Assembly: GCA_050014815.1 (NCBI GenBank)
Contig: JBEKCP010000066.1
Span: 1-15,353 of the forward strand
Source of the DNA: JBEKCP01 sp050014815
GTDB lineage: Bacteria > Planctomycetota > Planctomycetia > Pirellulales > Thermoguttaceae
Reading direction: 5' to 3'
DNA: 15,353 nucleotides
Shown here one piece after another: positions 1 through 6,785 of this stretch (within the stretch, counting starts at the first letter, position 1; each line of letters begins with the position of its first letter). Below the pieces are notes generated by a model, which did no database searches, had not been told where the DNA came from, and saw only the letters and a program-made list of their open reading frames with translations. The position numbers and the translations under genes are program-made.

Positions 1-1169
1 AGCAGGGGCTCCGCTGCACGGACTGTCACGGCGGCAATTCCCAGACGGAGGAAGTCCGGGCCGCACACGCCACCGAGGACGGCTTCCACAAGGTCGCCTC
101 CCCGAAAGACGTCCCCGAGTTCTGCGGGAAATGCCATGCCAACATCGAGTACATGCGCCGCTACCGCCCCTCGCCGCGGACCGACCAGCTTGCCGAATAC
201 TGGACCAGCGGCCACGGCCAGAAGCTGAAGGCCGCCGGCGATCCGAACGTGGCCACGTGCATCTCCTGCCACGACCGGCCGCACGGGTCCGGCCAGGAGA
301 AGGCCAAACACGGGATTCGGCCCGTCACGGAAATGGACTCGCCCGTCTATCGCACCCGCGTGGCCAAGACCTGTTCGACGTGCCATTCCGATAAGAAGTT
401 GATGGCGGGCCGCCAGTACCACGGGCAGCCGCTCCCTTGCGACGAATATGACAAGTGGACCCGTAGCGTCCACGGCAAGGCGCTGCTCGAAAAGGGGGAC
501 CTCAGCGCCCCGACCTGCAACAACTGCCACGGCAACCACGGCGCGGTCCCGCCCCAGGTCGATAGCGTCGCCAACGCCTGCGGCACCTGCCACGGCAAGG
601 TGGCCAAGCTCTTCGCCGATACCCGGATGAAGCACAAGTTCGAGTCGGAGGGCCTGCCGGGCTGCGCCACCTGCCACGGCAACCACGAGATCGTTCGCCC
701 CTCCGACGAGATGTTGGGCATGGAGGGCGGGACCTTCTGCGCCCGCTGCCACCAGCAAGGCAAGTTCGGGGCGACCATCGCCGGGGCCGACGTTGCCAAG
801 CGGCTCCGCGGCGATCTCGATCGACTCAAGGAAGGTATCGACTCGGCCCAGGACACCTTGACCAAGGCGGCGCGGCTGGGCATGGAGGTCAGCCAACCGC
901 AGTTCAGGCTCCGCAATGCCTTCGACGCCCTGACCAACGCCCGCTCCCTGGTCCACACCTTCCAGCCCGAGCCGGTCGAGAAGGCCCTGGACGAAGGCCT
1001 GAAAGTCGTCAGCGAGGTCCAGGAGAAGGGCGAGCACGCCCTAGAGGAGTATACGACTCGGCGAATCTGGCTGGCCGCCTCGCTGGCGCCCATCTTGCTG
1101 GTGATCGTCCTCTTGTTGCTCTACATTCGCGCGCACCCGGCGCCGAAGTCGGCCGATCCCGCGGGATAA
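1..1169 (+). CDS. Multiheme cytochrome c, at least 8 hemes, C-terminal membrane anchor (5' end outside window)
   Basis: The reading frame is open from base 3, so the gene starts before the window. Eight CXXCH heme-binding motifs are visible in order: CTDCH (15-29), CGKCH (123-137), CISCH, CSTCH, CNNCH, CGTCH, CATCH and CARCH. After the last heme comes a helical, charged stretch of about 100 residues. A single hydrophobic segment (WLAASLAPILLVIVLLLLYI) and a short tail follow. This layout (periplasmic multiheme head, helical stalk, C-terminal membrane anchor) fits cytochrome c3/doubled-CXXCH family proteins that pass electrons between the quinone pool or inner-membrane partners and periplasmic acceptors. 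The exact partner cannot be read from the sequence. It lies about 6 kb from a 14-heme/porin pair on the same strand and could feed it (inference). The family assignment is firm, the role is not, and the total heme count is unknown because the N-terminus is missing. Confidence 0.9.
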   Translation, partial: QGLRCTDCHGGNSQTEEVRAAHATEDGFHKVASPKDVPEFCGKCHANIEYMRRYRPSPRTDQLAEYWTSGHGQKLKAAGDPNVATCISCHDRPHGSGQEKAKHGIRPVTEMDSPVYRTRVAKTCSTCHSDKKLMAGRQYHGQPLPCDEYDKWTRSVHGKALLEKGDLSAPTCNNCHGNHGAVPPQVDSVANACGTCHGKVAKLFADTRMKHKFESEGLPGCATCHGNHEIVRPSDEMLGMEGGTFCARCHQQGKFGATIAGADVAKRLRGDLDRLKEGIDSAQDTLTKAARLGMEVSQPQFRLRNAFDALTNARSLVHTFQPEPVEKALDEGLKVVSEVQEKGEHALEEYTTRRIWLAASLAPILLVIVLLLLYIRAHPAPKSADPAG

Positions 1170-1212
1170 GACGGACGGCCGGTGAAGCGGAAATACGCAG
1201 GACGCAGAAAAG

Positions 1213-1527
1213 GTGACTCGCACGACGGCGATAATTAGGCATCCCGCTTTCCAGTGGTGCATCGGGATGATGTTTCCCTATCTCATCCTCTGTCTGGGTG
1301 AGGCACACGGCCGAATAACGGGCACGTTTGCCGACGTGCCGCGTTGGGCGGTCGGCTTGGTCTTGCTCGCCGGGTTCGCTATTAGCGCGGCCGCCATCTG
1401 CCGATGGCACAGTGTTAGCGTGATCGAGAGGCTTCTGATGCTCGTCGTTACCGTGCCACTCATGGTTGTATGCTTCGTGGTGGCCGTGGTTCTGATCGTT
1501 TTCCTGTTTGGGTTCGAGGCGACATAG
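1213..1527 (+). CDS. Small hypothetical membrane protein (about 104 aa)
   Basis: I do not recognise this protein. It starts with GTG 43 bases after the cytochrome stop and reads 104 residues. Three hydrophobic stretches are visible: about residues 15-29 (CIGMMFPYLILCLG), 46-62 (VGLVLLAGFAISAAAI) and 74-100, the longest and most hydrophobic. It therefore looks like a small integral membrane protein. The start is uncertain. The GTG has no well-spaced Shine-Dalgarno and falls within AAAAGGTGAC, which resembles the palindromic repeats found elsewhere in the window. ATG at 1267 or 1270 would give a shorter protein but would cut the first hydrophobic stretch. No catalytic or binding motif is visible. 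It could be a host gene trailing the cytochrome or cargo of the adjoining cassette. Confidence 0.5.
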   Translation: MTRTTAIIRHPAFQWCIGMMFPYLILCLGEAHGRITGTFADVPRWAVGLVLLAGFAISAAAICRWHSVSVIERLLMLVVTVPLMVVCFVVAVVLIVFLFGFEAT

Positions 1528-1825
1528 CTACGTCTGGGGCACAAGAGGTGGCGGGCACCAAATCCAGAGGATCCGGAGGACATGGTAATGGATATTCTCG
1601 CCGTCTTGCCTGGATTTGGTGCCGGTCACCACTTGTCCGCCTGCCGAGCCTGCCCCCGAGTCGAAGTTGAAGATGATGGAACGATTTGCGGCAAAGGGAG
1701 TTATGAAAATGCCCGAGCCACGCTTGCATCGGGCCTCGCCCCAGGGGTACGATTGCGGGGATGGGGGCCGTGAATTGAGGCAAGGGCTCGTTGCTGCGGT
1801 GAGTTATCTAGCGTAGGATGTTGTT
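1528..1825. other. Non-coding stretch holding an inverted repeat pair
   Basis: No convincing gene is seen here. Short open frames exist (for example ATG at 1582 or 1673, plus strand), but they run through the inverted repeat at 1541-1636 or lack a ribosome binding site and any recognisable protein motif. The only clear structure is the inverted repeat, listed separately. The last 20 bases hold the AGGA that serves the antitoxin-like gene. Confidence 0.6.
1541..1636. repeat. REP-like inverted pair of small palindromes
   Basis: The arms 1541-1567 and 1610-1636 are inverted copies matching at 24 of 27 positions, with a perfect 14-base core GGCACCAAATCCAG (1554-1567 against 1610-1623). The spacer is 42 bases. 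Each arm also carries its own small palindrome of the form GGTG-N5-CACC (1547-1559 and 1618-1630). The same form occurs at 6769-6781. Two REP-type palindromes in inverted orientation resemble a BIME, or a miniature element moved in trans by a REP-associated tyrosine transposase. No transposase is encoded in the window. It could also act as a strong hairpin ending transcription of 1213-1527. Confidence 0.65.
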
Positions 1826-2107
1826 ATGGAATCCGTGATTCGCGATGTCAAGAGCCTTGAATCAGATCAACGCCACCTGTACGAGGCGGTAGTCGGCCAT
1901 GCCCTGCGTGAGAACCAAGGGATCATCCTCCACGTCATCGAGCTCGGGGCCGAGCCCGATCAGGCGACTCGTCGAGCGGCGTTGAGCCGGGCCGTCGAGA
2001 TCGCGCGCCAGGGTCGAGAAGCGGCAAAGGCGCAGGGCACCACGGAAGCGGACGCGGGCGCGGCGATCGACGCGGCGATCCAAGAAGTCCGCCAATCTGA
2101 ACGCTGA
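1826..2107 (+). CDS. Putative antitoxin-like protein paired with a PIN-domain protein (93 aa)
   Basis: This is a small, charged, soluble protein of 93 residues. ATG 1826 is preceded by AGGA seven bases upstream. Its stop overlaps the start of the PIN-domain gene by one base (TGATG at 2105-2109), so the two are translationally coupled. The text opens VIRDVKSLESDQRHLYEAVVG and ends with an alanine-rich helix with an acidic run and IQEVRQ. I recall this pattern from short proteins encoded just upstream of COG1569-type PIN proteins in planctomycetes and cyanobacteria, which are thought to be antitoxins. No classic DNA-binding fold (AbrB, RHH, HTH) is obvious by eye. The antitoxin role rests on size, position and coupling. 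It could instead be an accessory protein of unknown role. Confidence 0.7.
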   Translation: MESVIRDVKSLESDQRHLYEAVVGHALRENQGIILHVIELGAEPDQATRRAALSRAVEIARQGREAAKAQGTTEADAGAAIDAAIQEVRQSER

Positions 2108-2565
2108 TGCGCGCCGTGCTCGACACCAATGTTCTAGTGCGGGCGATGGCCTCCCCGTCAGGCCCAGCGGGAGAACTATTCGAGCGAGTCTCGGCTGACC
2201 ATGTGCTTGTCGCGTCGCTGGAGTTGCTCGAAGAGCTTTCCCGCGTATTGGGGTATGATTCGGTACGTCGCATTCACCAGCGAACTGACGTCGATATCAC
2301 GGAATTCCTTGCGAGCGTCGGAGGCGGTGCGACTGTTGTCCCGTTGCCGACGCCTCTGCCGCAAATAGTGCCTGGCGATCCCAAGGATGATCTGGTCGTT
2401 GCCACAGCGGTCGCGGGAAAAGCCGACGTGATCTGCACGCTTGACCGCCATTTCTATCAGGACAGCGTGCAAGATTACTGCCGCCAGCGGATGATTGAAA
2501 TCATGGATGATGTTCAACTGCTGGCGCATCTGCGGAGCACGGCGGAAGAATCAGAACCATCTTGA
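2107..2565 (+). CDS. PIN-domain toxin-like ribonuclease (COG1569-type)
   Basis: This 152-residue protein has the acidic signature of PIN-domain nucleases: D6 in LDTNVLV, E42 in ELLEEL, D91/D94/D95 in GDPKDDLVVATA, and D113 in CTLDRHF. These residues coordinate the metal ions used to cut RNA, so the active site looks intact. Length and motif spacing fit the 'putative toxin-antitoxin system toxin component, PIN family' group (TIGR00305/COG1569) rather than classical VapC, which is slightly shorter. The start overlaps the stop of the upstream antitoxin-like gene, and the Phd-like gene follows nine bases after its stop. The likely role is growth-restraining RNA cleavage held in check by a neighbouring antitoxin. 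The RNA target cannot be predicted. Confidence 0.88.
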   Translation: MRAVLDTNVLVRAMASPSGPAGELFERVSADHVLVASLELLEELSRVLGYDSVRRIHQRTDVDITEFLASVGGGATVVPLPTPLPQIVPGDPKDDLVVATAVAGKADVICTLDRHFYQDSVQDYCRQRMIEIMDDVQLLAHLRSTAEESEPS

Positions 2566-2574
2566 GGTGGGTAC

Positions 2575-2814
2575 ATGCCAATCCGTCTGACGGAAGACCA
2601 GTGGGCAGAGGCCAAGCAAGGAGACGAAAGTCCCGTGCGCGTCGTCGATCCTGCGGGTAGCGCGACGTTCGTGCTGGTGCGGGCGGATGTGTACGAGCGA
2701 TTCAAGTCGCTGTTCGAGGAGGATCCGGTGACCGAGCAGGAGCGGTTGTTCCAACTCCAGCAGTTCGGAAAACGCGCCGGCTGGGACGACCCGGAAATGG
2801 ACGTCTACGACTGA
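2575..2814 (+). CDS. Small Phd/YefM-like putative antitoxin or regulator (79 aa)
   Basis: ATG 2575 follows a good Shine-Dalgarno (GAGGTGGG, about 4 bases upstream), and the gene begins nine bases after the PIN gene stop. The 79-residue protein contains VRVVDPAGSATFVLVRADVYERF, a pattern recalling the Phd/YefM antitoxin core in which a short beta strand (xxFVLV) is followed by a D/E-x-Y-E-x-L helix. The acidic tail ends in GKRAGWDDPEMDVYD. No toxin gene of the Doc, YoeB or RelE kind follows; the next 200 bases are a hairpin cluster. It may be a second antitoxin for the PIN protein, or an orphan antitoxin whose toxin was lost. Coding status is well supported by position and ribosome binding site; the function is only suggestive. 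Confidence 0.68.
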   Translation: MPIRLTEDQWAEAKQGDESPVRVVDPAGSATFVLVRADVYERFKSLFEEDPVTEQERLFQLQQFGKRAGWDDPEMDVYD

Positions 2815-2908
2815 TCAGCAGTTGATCAGCTCCCTGCGCCTCACTGATGGCGCGGATCAATGACTCCCTCAAGGTAGCCCTCGACTTGCCTTGAGTCGAA
2901 CGAGGCTG

Positions 2909-3005
2909 GCACCCCTTCCGGGGTGCGTGGGCTCGGGGGATCGTTGCCCGGGGGTCTGCGCTGCGCTGCGACCCCCGGCTACTCTCTGCCAAGCCTCCGG
3001 CTTGG
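2909..3005. terminator. Cluster of three strong hairpins between convergent genes
   Basis: Three perfect hairpins stand in a row between the end of the Phd-like gene (plus) and the end of ccsA (minus): GCACCCC-TTCC-GGGGTGC (2909-2926); a 9-base stem CCGGGGGTC/GACCCCCGG (2948-2956 with 2970-2978) closing a 13-base loop of TGCGC repeats; and CCAAGCC-TCC-GGCTTGG (2989-3005). A weaker CTCAAGG/CCTTGAG pairing lies just before, around 2868-2896. There are no T-runs, so this is not a canonical intrinsic terminator, but it is well placed to stop or protect transcripts from both sides. The compact, modular build also fits a dispersed palindromic repeat. Nothing coding was seen in 2815-3019. Confidence 0.6.
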
Positions 3006-3019
3006 GGCCCCGGTGGAAA

Positions 3020-4882
3020 TCAGCCCTGCGGCGACGCGCTACAATTTGGCGCGGCATACCGCGGCATGGGCACGGTGCCGGCACGCGCGGCGGCAAGGAG
3101 CATGTAGAGGAACTGCGCCAGGAGGGCGCCGCCGACGTAGACCCCTCCGCCCGTGGAGCCGCCCCCGTAGCTGTGCAGGCCGGAGCCCATGATGAAGTTC
3201 ACGCCGTACCAGGCGACGACCACCAGCGAGAAGCAGAGCACCGACAGGACCGCCAGGCCGAAGTGGGCGACCCAGCCGATGTGCCGGGCGTGCAGGACGG
3301 CAACGTAGCCCAACAGCGTCACCAGCGCCCAGACCTCCTTGGGATCCCAGCCCCAGAACCGGCCCCAGGAGTAGTCGGCCCAAACGCCGCCCAGCACCGT
3401 GCCGACCGCCAACAGAACAACTCCGACTTGCAGGGTCCGGTAGCAGAATCGGCTCAGCCACTCGATCGCGTCGCGGCTCGGCGATCCGAAGAGATAATAG
3501 CCGAGCGTGATATTGCCGAGTCCCAGGGCCAGGGCGAACGCCGCATAACTGAGGGTGATGGTCATCACGTGCGTCACCAGCCAGAAGTTGTTGCGCAAGA
3601 CCGGCTGGAGCGGCTGGAGGCTCGGGTCCAGCAGGGCGGGGCAGTTGTCGGCCAGGATGAGCGCCCCCGTGGCGAGGACGGAGGCCGCGGCCAGAATGAA
3701 ACGTTTTCGGTAGACCAGCTCGAAGACCAGGCCCAACACCGCGACGCCCAGCCCCACGTAGATGACCGATTCGTACATGTTGGTGACGGGCGCCCGGCCG
3801 GAGATGGCGATCCGCATGACGAAGCCGACGAGCATGGCCGCCATGCCGAGGAGGTAAGCTACGATGGCCGCCCCATAGAGTCGCGACCAGCGGGTTCCCA
3901 TCTCGAAGAGTACGCCAAGGCAGGCGGCCAGCATCAGGAGCCAGGCGAAGCGGAAGGGGACCCAGTGGTTGTAGGCCACTTCGAGGTCGATCTTGGCCGC
4001 CGCGGGATAGGCGCCCAGTTGCGGTCCGAGGCGGCGGGCGGCCGCGAGGAATGCCGCCGAGGCATCGTTGAATTCCCCGGGCGACTTTGCCAGGTAGGCG
4101 GCCCGGACCGCCAGGAACTTGTCTTTCAACTCCCGCATCGCGCCGGCGGGATCGGTCCGGTCGTCGAGCGAGGCACGCGCCAGGTAATCGAGCGAGGCCC
4201 ATTGATTCTCGTCGTCCTCGGCCAGCGGCAGCACGGCGAGGCGTCGTCCGGCGCGATGGTCCTGGTAGCTGCGGAGGCGGCGGCCGACCTCGACGACATT
4301 TTTCTCCAGGGGCTCTAGCGGCCGGTCCGGCGTGCAGGCGAGTTTCCGCGCCAGGCCCACCAGCAGGGTCGTGGTCTGCGACTTCGGGTCGCGGACTTCG
4401 GCCCGGCTCAACTCCTGCGGCGAGATATATTTTTGGCTTTCGGCGAGCCCCAGGGCTTTGCGGAGTTCGAGGGAGTCGATAAGGATGAAGGGGCAGGAGT
4501 CCCATTTGTCGGGCGGGCAAGAGGCGGAGGGGTGCGTGGCGGTACACATGCCGGCCGCCGGGGCCTCGCGGCCACTGCCCGGGTCGGACGGCCTGGCCGC
4601 GGATTTCGGCGGCCGGTCCCATCCCGGCCAGTCCAACAATACGGACATATAGAGGGCCGTGGCGTCCAGGGTCCGGCCCGTCTGGGGATCGGCGAGGCTG
4701 CTGCGGTTGCCCAAGAGCCGCCAGGTTTCCCAGGCCAGGCTGTCAAGCGGTTTCTGTCGCCCGCCGTCCTGGACCGCCAGGGATCGCCACGGCTTCCAAT
4801 CGAAGGTCTCCGGTGCGGCCTGGGCGAAGGCGGCCGCCGTGATGGTCCAGGCGGTCAATAGGGCGATAAGACAATGCCGCAT
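3020..4882 (-). CDS. ccsA: CcsA/ResC-like cytochrome c maturation protein with long periplasmic N-terminal domain
   Basis: This 620-residue membrane protein is the heme-handling half of the System II (Ccs) cytochrome c synthase. Residues 1-22 form a signal peptide. Residues of about 25-300 make a periplasmic region beginning VQDGGRQKPLDSLAWETWR; a similar GGRxKPLD block lies between the ResB and CcsA parts of fused CcsBA proteins. Membrane segments start near residue 305 (FRFAWLLMLAACLGVLFEM). The WWD heme-binding signature is intact as WGRFWGWDPKE (WGWDPKE 510-516), and the two flanking histidines expected to ligate heme are H438 (VTHVMTITLSYAAF) and H570 (GSGLHSYGG). ATG 4882 follows AAAGGA on the minus strand and starts 13 bases after the resB stop, so the two are one operon. 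The product would covalently attach heme to CXXCH motifs such as those encoded on both sides. Confidence 0.92.
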   Translation of the reverse strand: MRHCLIALLTAWTITAAAFAQAAPETFDWKPWRSLAVQDGGRQKPLDSLAWETWRLLGNRSSLADPQTGRTLDATALYMSVLLDWPGWDRPPKSAARPSDPGSGREAPAAGMCTATHPSASCPPDKWDSCPFILIDSLELRKALGLAESQKYISPQELSRAEVRDPKSQTTTLLVGLARKLACTPDRPLEPLEKNVVEVGRRLRSYQDHRAGRRLAVLPLAEDDENQWASLDYLARASLDDRTDPAGAMRELKDKFLAVRAAYLAKSPGEFNDASAAFLAAARRLGPQLGAYPAAAKIDLEVAYNHWVPFRFAWLLMLAACLGVLFEMGTRWSRLYGAAIVAYLLGMAAMLVGFVMRIAISGRAPVTNMYESVIYVGLGVAVLGLVFELVYRKRFILAAASVLATGALILADNCPALLDPSLQPLQPVLRNNFWLVTHVMTITLSYAAFALALGLGNITLGYYLFGSPSRDAIEWLSRFCYRTLQVGVVLLAVGTVLGGVWADYSWGRFWGWDPKEVWALVTLLGYVAVLHARHIGWVAHFGLAVLSVLCFSLVVVAWYGVNFIMGSGLHSYGGGSTGGGVYVGGALLAQFLYMLLAAARAGTVPMPRYAAPNCSASPQG

Positions 4883-4895
4883 GAGCGATTCCTTT

Positions 4896-6743
4896 TCAGG
4901 CAGCCTTTCCTAGCGTTGAGATCGTCGAGTCATTCTTCGGTCGCACCAAGACCGTGCGACTGAACACCCTGGCGCGGGTGCAGAACATCACGGCGCTGCC
5001 CAGACAAACCATCAGGCTCCCCAAGTACTTCAGGAACCTGCCCGGGTCGCAGGCCACGGTCAAGACGGAGCCTTTTCCGCCGGGCAGGAGGCCGGACTGG
5101 TAGAAGGTGAACTTGCCGTGGACCATGGGCTGGTTCATGGAAATCTCTTGTTGCTGCCGGTCTTCGCAGCCCGGATCGGCCACCTCCACGGAGCTGGCGA
5201 ACGAGGCGTCGCCCATGCCGCCGGGATTCATGCCGCGAGTACACTTGGAGAGCCGCACCGCGAAGCCCAGCGGAAGCTCGTCGTAACCGAAGGAAAGCAG
5301 AAGGGGCCCCTCGGGCGTCTGAATATGCTCGGGCAACTGGCTTTGGTCATCGTGCGCGAGCCATAGCCGTTGGGTCCGGCCGCCGGCAGTCACCTCGACT
5401 TCCGCCGCGGCCGGGGCCTCCGGGCTGGCTCCCCGAGCGGCCGACCAACCTTCGGTTGTCGCCCGCGGCCGGAAAGAGACCTCCTGCCGGGCATGGGCAA
5501 GAAATTGGATAATCGAGACGGAGGAGTTGCCCCAGGTCGGGACGGAATCGCCCGCACGGACCAGTCCCCGGGACTCGTGCTTGCCGCCGATACCGACGCG
5601 GCAGTAGAGCTTGCCGTCGGGGGCGGCCAGGAACTCGACCCCGGACTCGGCCTTCACGGCCGGGTGGTGGTACCAGAACCTGACCGGACAGTCCCGACCG
5701 CGCACGCCGTCAAAACTCATCAAGGGATACCGGGCAAAGGCGATTTGCCGGATCGGCTCTTTCTTGCCCGGCAAACGGACCTCGACTTCCACCAGGGGAT
5801 TCTTCGGCTCGTCGCCGTTGGAGGCAAACCCGCCGTTGGCATCGGGTCGGGCATTGGGAATATACTTGACTACTTTCACGGCAGCCCCGTCCTTGGCCAG
5901 CGAAATGGTCTTTCCGACGTTCTCACTCAGCGGGATCCGCTTCACGCTGCCCTCGTAGTGGATCGCGAGGACTCCGAGGCTGTCCAGCGGCCCGGGCGGC
6001 GGGGCGAGGAAGTCGTCAACGAGGGAGTCGGCGGCGGCGCGGTAGAACGCGAGCCTCGCCGAGCCGACGGCCGCTTCCGCGCCGAACTGGCTGGCCACGA
6101 GCCAGTGCTCCGCGCCCGCCGCCTCCTCCGGCCCGGCCATGGCGAACTTGAGGGCCGCGGGGCCCTCCCCCACCGGGTCGGCGTCCCAATTCTGATTGCG
6201 GCAGGCATGGGCCAGAAACTTCGTTACCTTCAGATTCACCCCGCTAATCTCGCCAAAGTCCAAAGACTTGCCGTCGGGCCAATCGGTCGGCCCGGGGCGG
6301 AAGACAAAGGCCGCCGGCCGCCGGTCCTCTCGGTCCGGTCGCCCCGGCCACGAGACCTGGAAGCGGCTGTAGTCGTGGAGCACGATGCGATCGCTCGCCG
6401 CCCCCTCCTCCAAGGGGAGTTGGCCGTCGATGCCACTCCGGTAGGTCTGAATCGAGCCGGCCAGCAGCACCAACAGCCCGGCGTGGGTAACCAGGAAGGC
6501 GGTCTGGCGTTTCTTCCAGGGGAAGCGGATCAGGGCGGCTGCCAGGACGTTTGCGCCCAGGAGCCCCATCGTCGTCACAAACCATCGCGCGTCATAGACA
6601 TACCAACGCGCATAGTCCCTCCCCTTGGCGGCCTCCAGGAAGGTCGCGGCGGCCAACACGATGGCCAGGAGGACCAGTAGCACGATGGCCAGTTTCAACG
6701 AGGCCAGGAACCGAACCGTGGCGACTGCCCACTGGCGAACCAT
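4896..6743 (-). CDS. resB: ResB-like cytochrome c maturation protein
   Basis: This is the partner of CcsA in System II cytochrome c biogenesis, 615 residues as annotated. It has the typical ResB layout: TM1 about residues 14-36 (SLKLAIVLLVLLAIVLAAATF), TM2 about 54-73, TM3 about 82-99 with a membrane histidine H87 (LVTHAGLLVLLAGS), and the SGIDGQLPLEEG block just after. A large periplasmic domain follows, then a last TM at about 573-590 after DPGRFLKYLGSL, a common ResB ending. The frame stays open upstream to 7127, but ATG 6743 is chosen because GGAGGG lies eight bases before it and MVRQW leads straight into the conserved N-terminus. The upstream stretch contains a palindromic repeat and reads as non-coding. 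It is co-transcribed with ccsA and divergent from the 14-heme cytochrome gene. Confidence 0.93.
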   Translation of the reverse strand: MVRQWAVATVRFLASLKLAIVLLVLLAIVLAAATFLEAAKGRDYARWYVYDARWFVTTMGLLGANVLAAALIRFPWKKRQTAFLVTHAGLLVLLAGSIQTYRSGIDGQLPLEEGAASDRIVLHDYSRFQVSWPGRPDREDRRPAAFVFRPGPTDWPDGKSLDFGEISGVNLKVTKFLAHACRNQNWDADPVGEGPAALKFAMAGPEEAAGAEHWLVASQFGAEAAVGSARLAFYRAAADSLVDDFLAPPPGPLDSLGVLAIHYEGSVKRIPLSENVGKTISLAKDGAAVKVVKYIPNARPDANGGFASNGDEPKNPLVEVEVRLPGKKEPIRQIAFARYPLMSFDGVRGRDCPVRFWYHHPAVKAESGVEFLAAPDGKLYCRVGIGGKHESRGLVRAGDSVPTWGNSSVSIIQFLAHARQEVSFRPRATTEGWSAARGASPEAPAAAEVEVTAGGRTQRLWLAHDDQSQLPEHIQTPEGPLLLSFGYDELPLGFAVRLSKCTRGMNPGGMGDASFASSVEVADPGCEDRQQQEISMNQPMVHGKFTFYQSGLLPGGKGSVLTVACDPGRFLKYLGSLMVCLGSAVMFCTRARVFSRTVLVRPKNDSTISTLGKAA

Positions 6744-6764
6744 GGCGAAGACCCTCCGAGCAGG

Positions 6765-6785
6765 AAAAGGTGACAGGCACCTTTT
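6765..6785. repeat. Small palindromic REP-like element
   Basis: A perfect 8-base stem AAAAGGTG/CACCTTTT encloses the loop ACAGG. The core GGTG-ACAGG-CACC matches the palindromes in the inverted pair at 1541-1636 (GGTG-N5-CACC). It lies 22 bases upstream of the chosen resB start, within the 5' leader on the minus strand. It may be one copy of a dispersed repeat family. Because of its position it could also affect translation or stability of the resB-ccsA message. Confidence 0.7.

Noticed and set aside
1582..1816. Short plus-strand genes between the small membrane protein and the antitoxin-like gene
   Set aside because: The frames overlap the inverted repeat or lack a ribosome binding site, and none shows recognisable protein features.
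2891..4318. Long plus-strand open frame opposite ccsA (475 codons)
   Set aside because: Composition is typical of the complement of a high-GC gene (rich in R, G, Q, H and D, with no domain). The minus-strand CcsA reading has the WWD motif, membrane helices and a ribosome binding site.
5370..6680. Plus-strand open frame of 436 codons opposite resB
   Set aside because: Shadow of a high-GC gene. The minus strand has clear ResB membrane segments and conserved blocks.
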